Assembly: GCA_020443945.1 (NCBI GenBank)
Contig: JAIZWN010000713.1
Location: 1 to 6,085, forward strand
Direction of reading: 5' to 3'
Origin: Candidatus Thiosymbion ectosymbiont of Robbea hypermnestra
GTDB taxonomy: Bacteria > Pseudomonadota > Gammaproteobacteria > Chromatiales > Chromatiaceae
Length of the DNA stretch: 6,085 bases
Made by a program: the position numbers and the translations under genes. Shown piece after piece: positions 6,021 to 6,085 of this stretch. Every line of letters begins with the position of its first letter. Within the stretch, counting starts at the first letter, position 1. The notes beneath the pieces were generated by a model. The model was not told where the DNA came from and did no database searches. It saw only the letters and a program-made list of their open reading frames with translations.

Positions 6021-6078
6021 TTCCGGCAGGGATTGCCGGAACCTGCCGGTGCCAGGGATGGCAAGTCACCGGAACCTG
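6021..6078. repeat. REP-like hairpin pair in the right-edge intergenic DNA
   Basis: TTCCGGCA (6021-6028) and TGCCGGAA (6034-6041) form a perfect 8-bp hairpin around GGGAT. A second structure follows: CCGGTG (6046-6051) can pair with CACCGG (6067-6072), and an alternative inner stem TGCCA/TGGCA (6050-6054, 6059-6063) also has a GGGA loop. GGAACCTG recurs after each (6038-6045 and 6071-6078). This looks like two diverged units of a dispersed palindromic repeat reaching the edge of the window. No protein-coding content is evident from 5886 to 6085. Confidence 0.5.
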
Positions 6079-6085
6079 TGAGGTC

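Noticed and set aside
6021..6078. Possible start of a CRISPR array
   Set aside because: The two units share only GGAACCTG and hairpin form, with no regular repeat length or unique spacers, so a REP-type element fits better.
5995..6081. 28-codon open frame at the right edge
   Set aside because: It runs through the REP-like hairpins, lacks a ribosome binding site, and its sequence is fully explained by the palindromes.

Overview
The window is GC-rich DNA that looks like a gammaproteobacterial chromosome. A sulfur-bacterium-like lineage such as the Chromatiales is my best guess, inferred from the style of the GlnK, AmtB and TorF-type proteins; no rRNA or other taxonomic marker is present. I see no insertion sequences, tRNA or rRNA genes, or CRISPR array.

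Left part (1-441): the first 64 codons of a minus-strand gene for a small helical, probably coiled-coil protein run off the left edge. A divergent intergenic region of about 250 bp follows, with an AT-rich island carrying a small inverted repeat in front of the next gene.

Middle (442-3051): one very long open frame encodes a protein of up to 869 residues. Its C-terminal three quarters is an unmistakable PHB-depolymerase-family alpha/beta-hydrolase esterase, followed by a duplicated 24-residue motif and a beta-rich C-terminal domain. Its first ~229 codons form a different, unrecognised helical module that is fused in frame. A strong ribosome binding site and ATG at the junction (1129) suggest either that the esterase is also made on its own or that two ancestral genes have merged. 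A strong hairpin closes this unit.

Right part (3170-5885): a nitrogen-regulated operon. A near-consensus NtrC site (3183-3199) and a sigma-54 -24/-12 promoter (3351-3366) precede three co-directional genes: a TorF-family outer-membrane protein, the PII signal protein GlnK, and the ammonium channel AmtB. The picture is an envelope-to-cytoplasm module. The outer-membrane protein may help small nitrogen solutes cross the outer membrane. AmtB carries ammonium across the inner membrane, and uridylylatable GlnK closes AmtB when nitrogen becomes plentiful. Coupling the porin to this regulon is the most interesting functional point.

Right edge (5886-6085): non-coding DNA with a run of hairpins that share a CAGGGAT loop region, plus a short degenerate 8-nt repeat.
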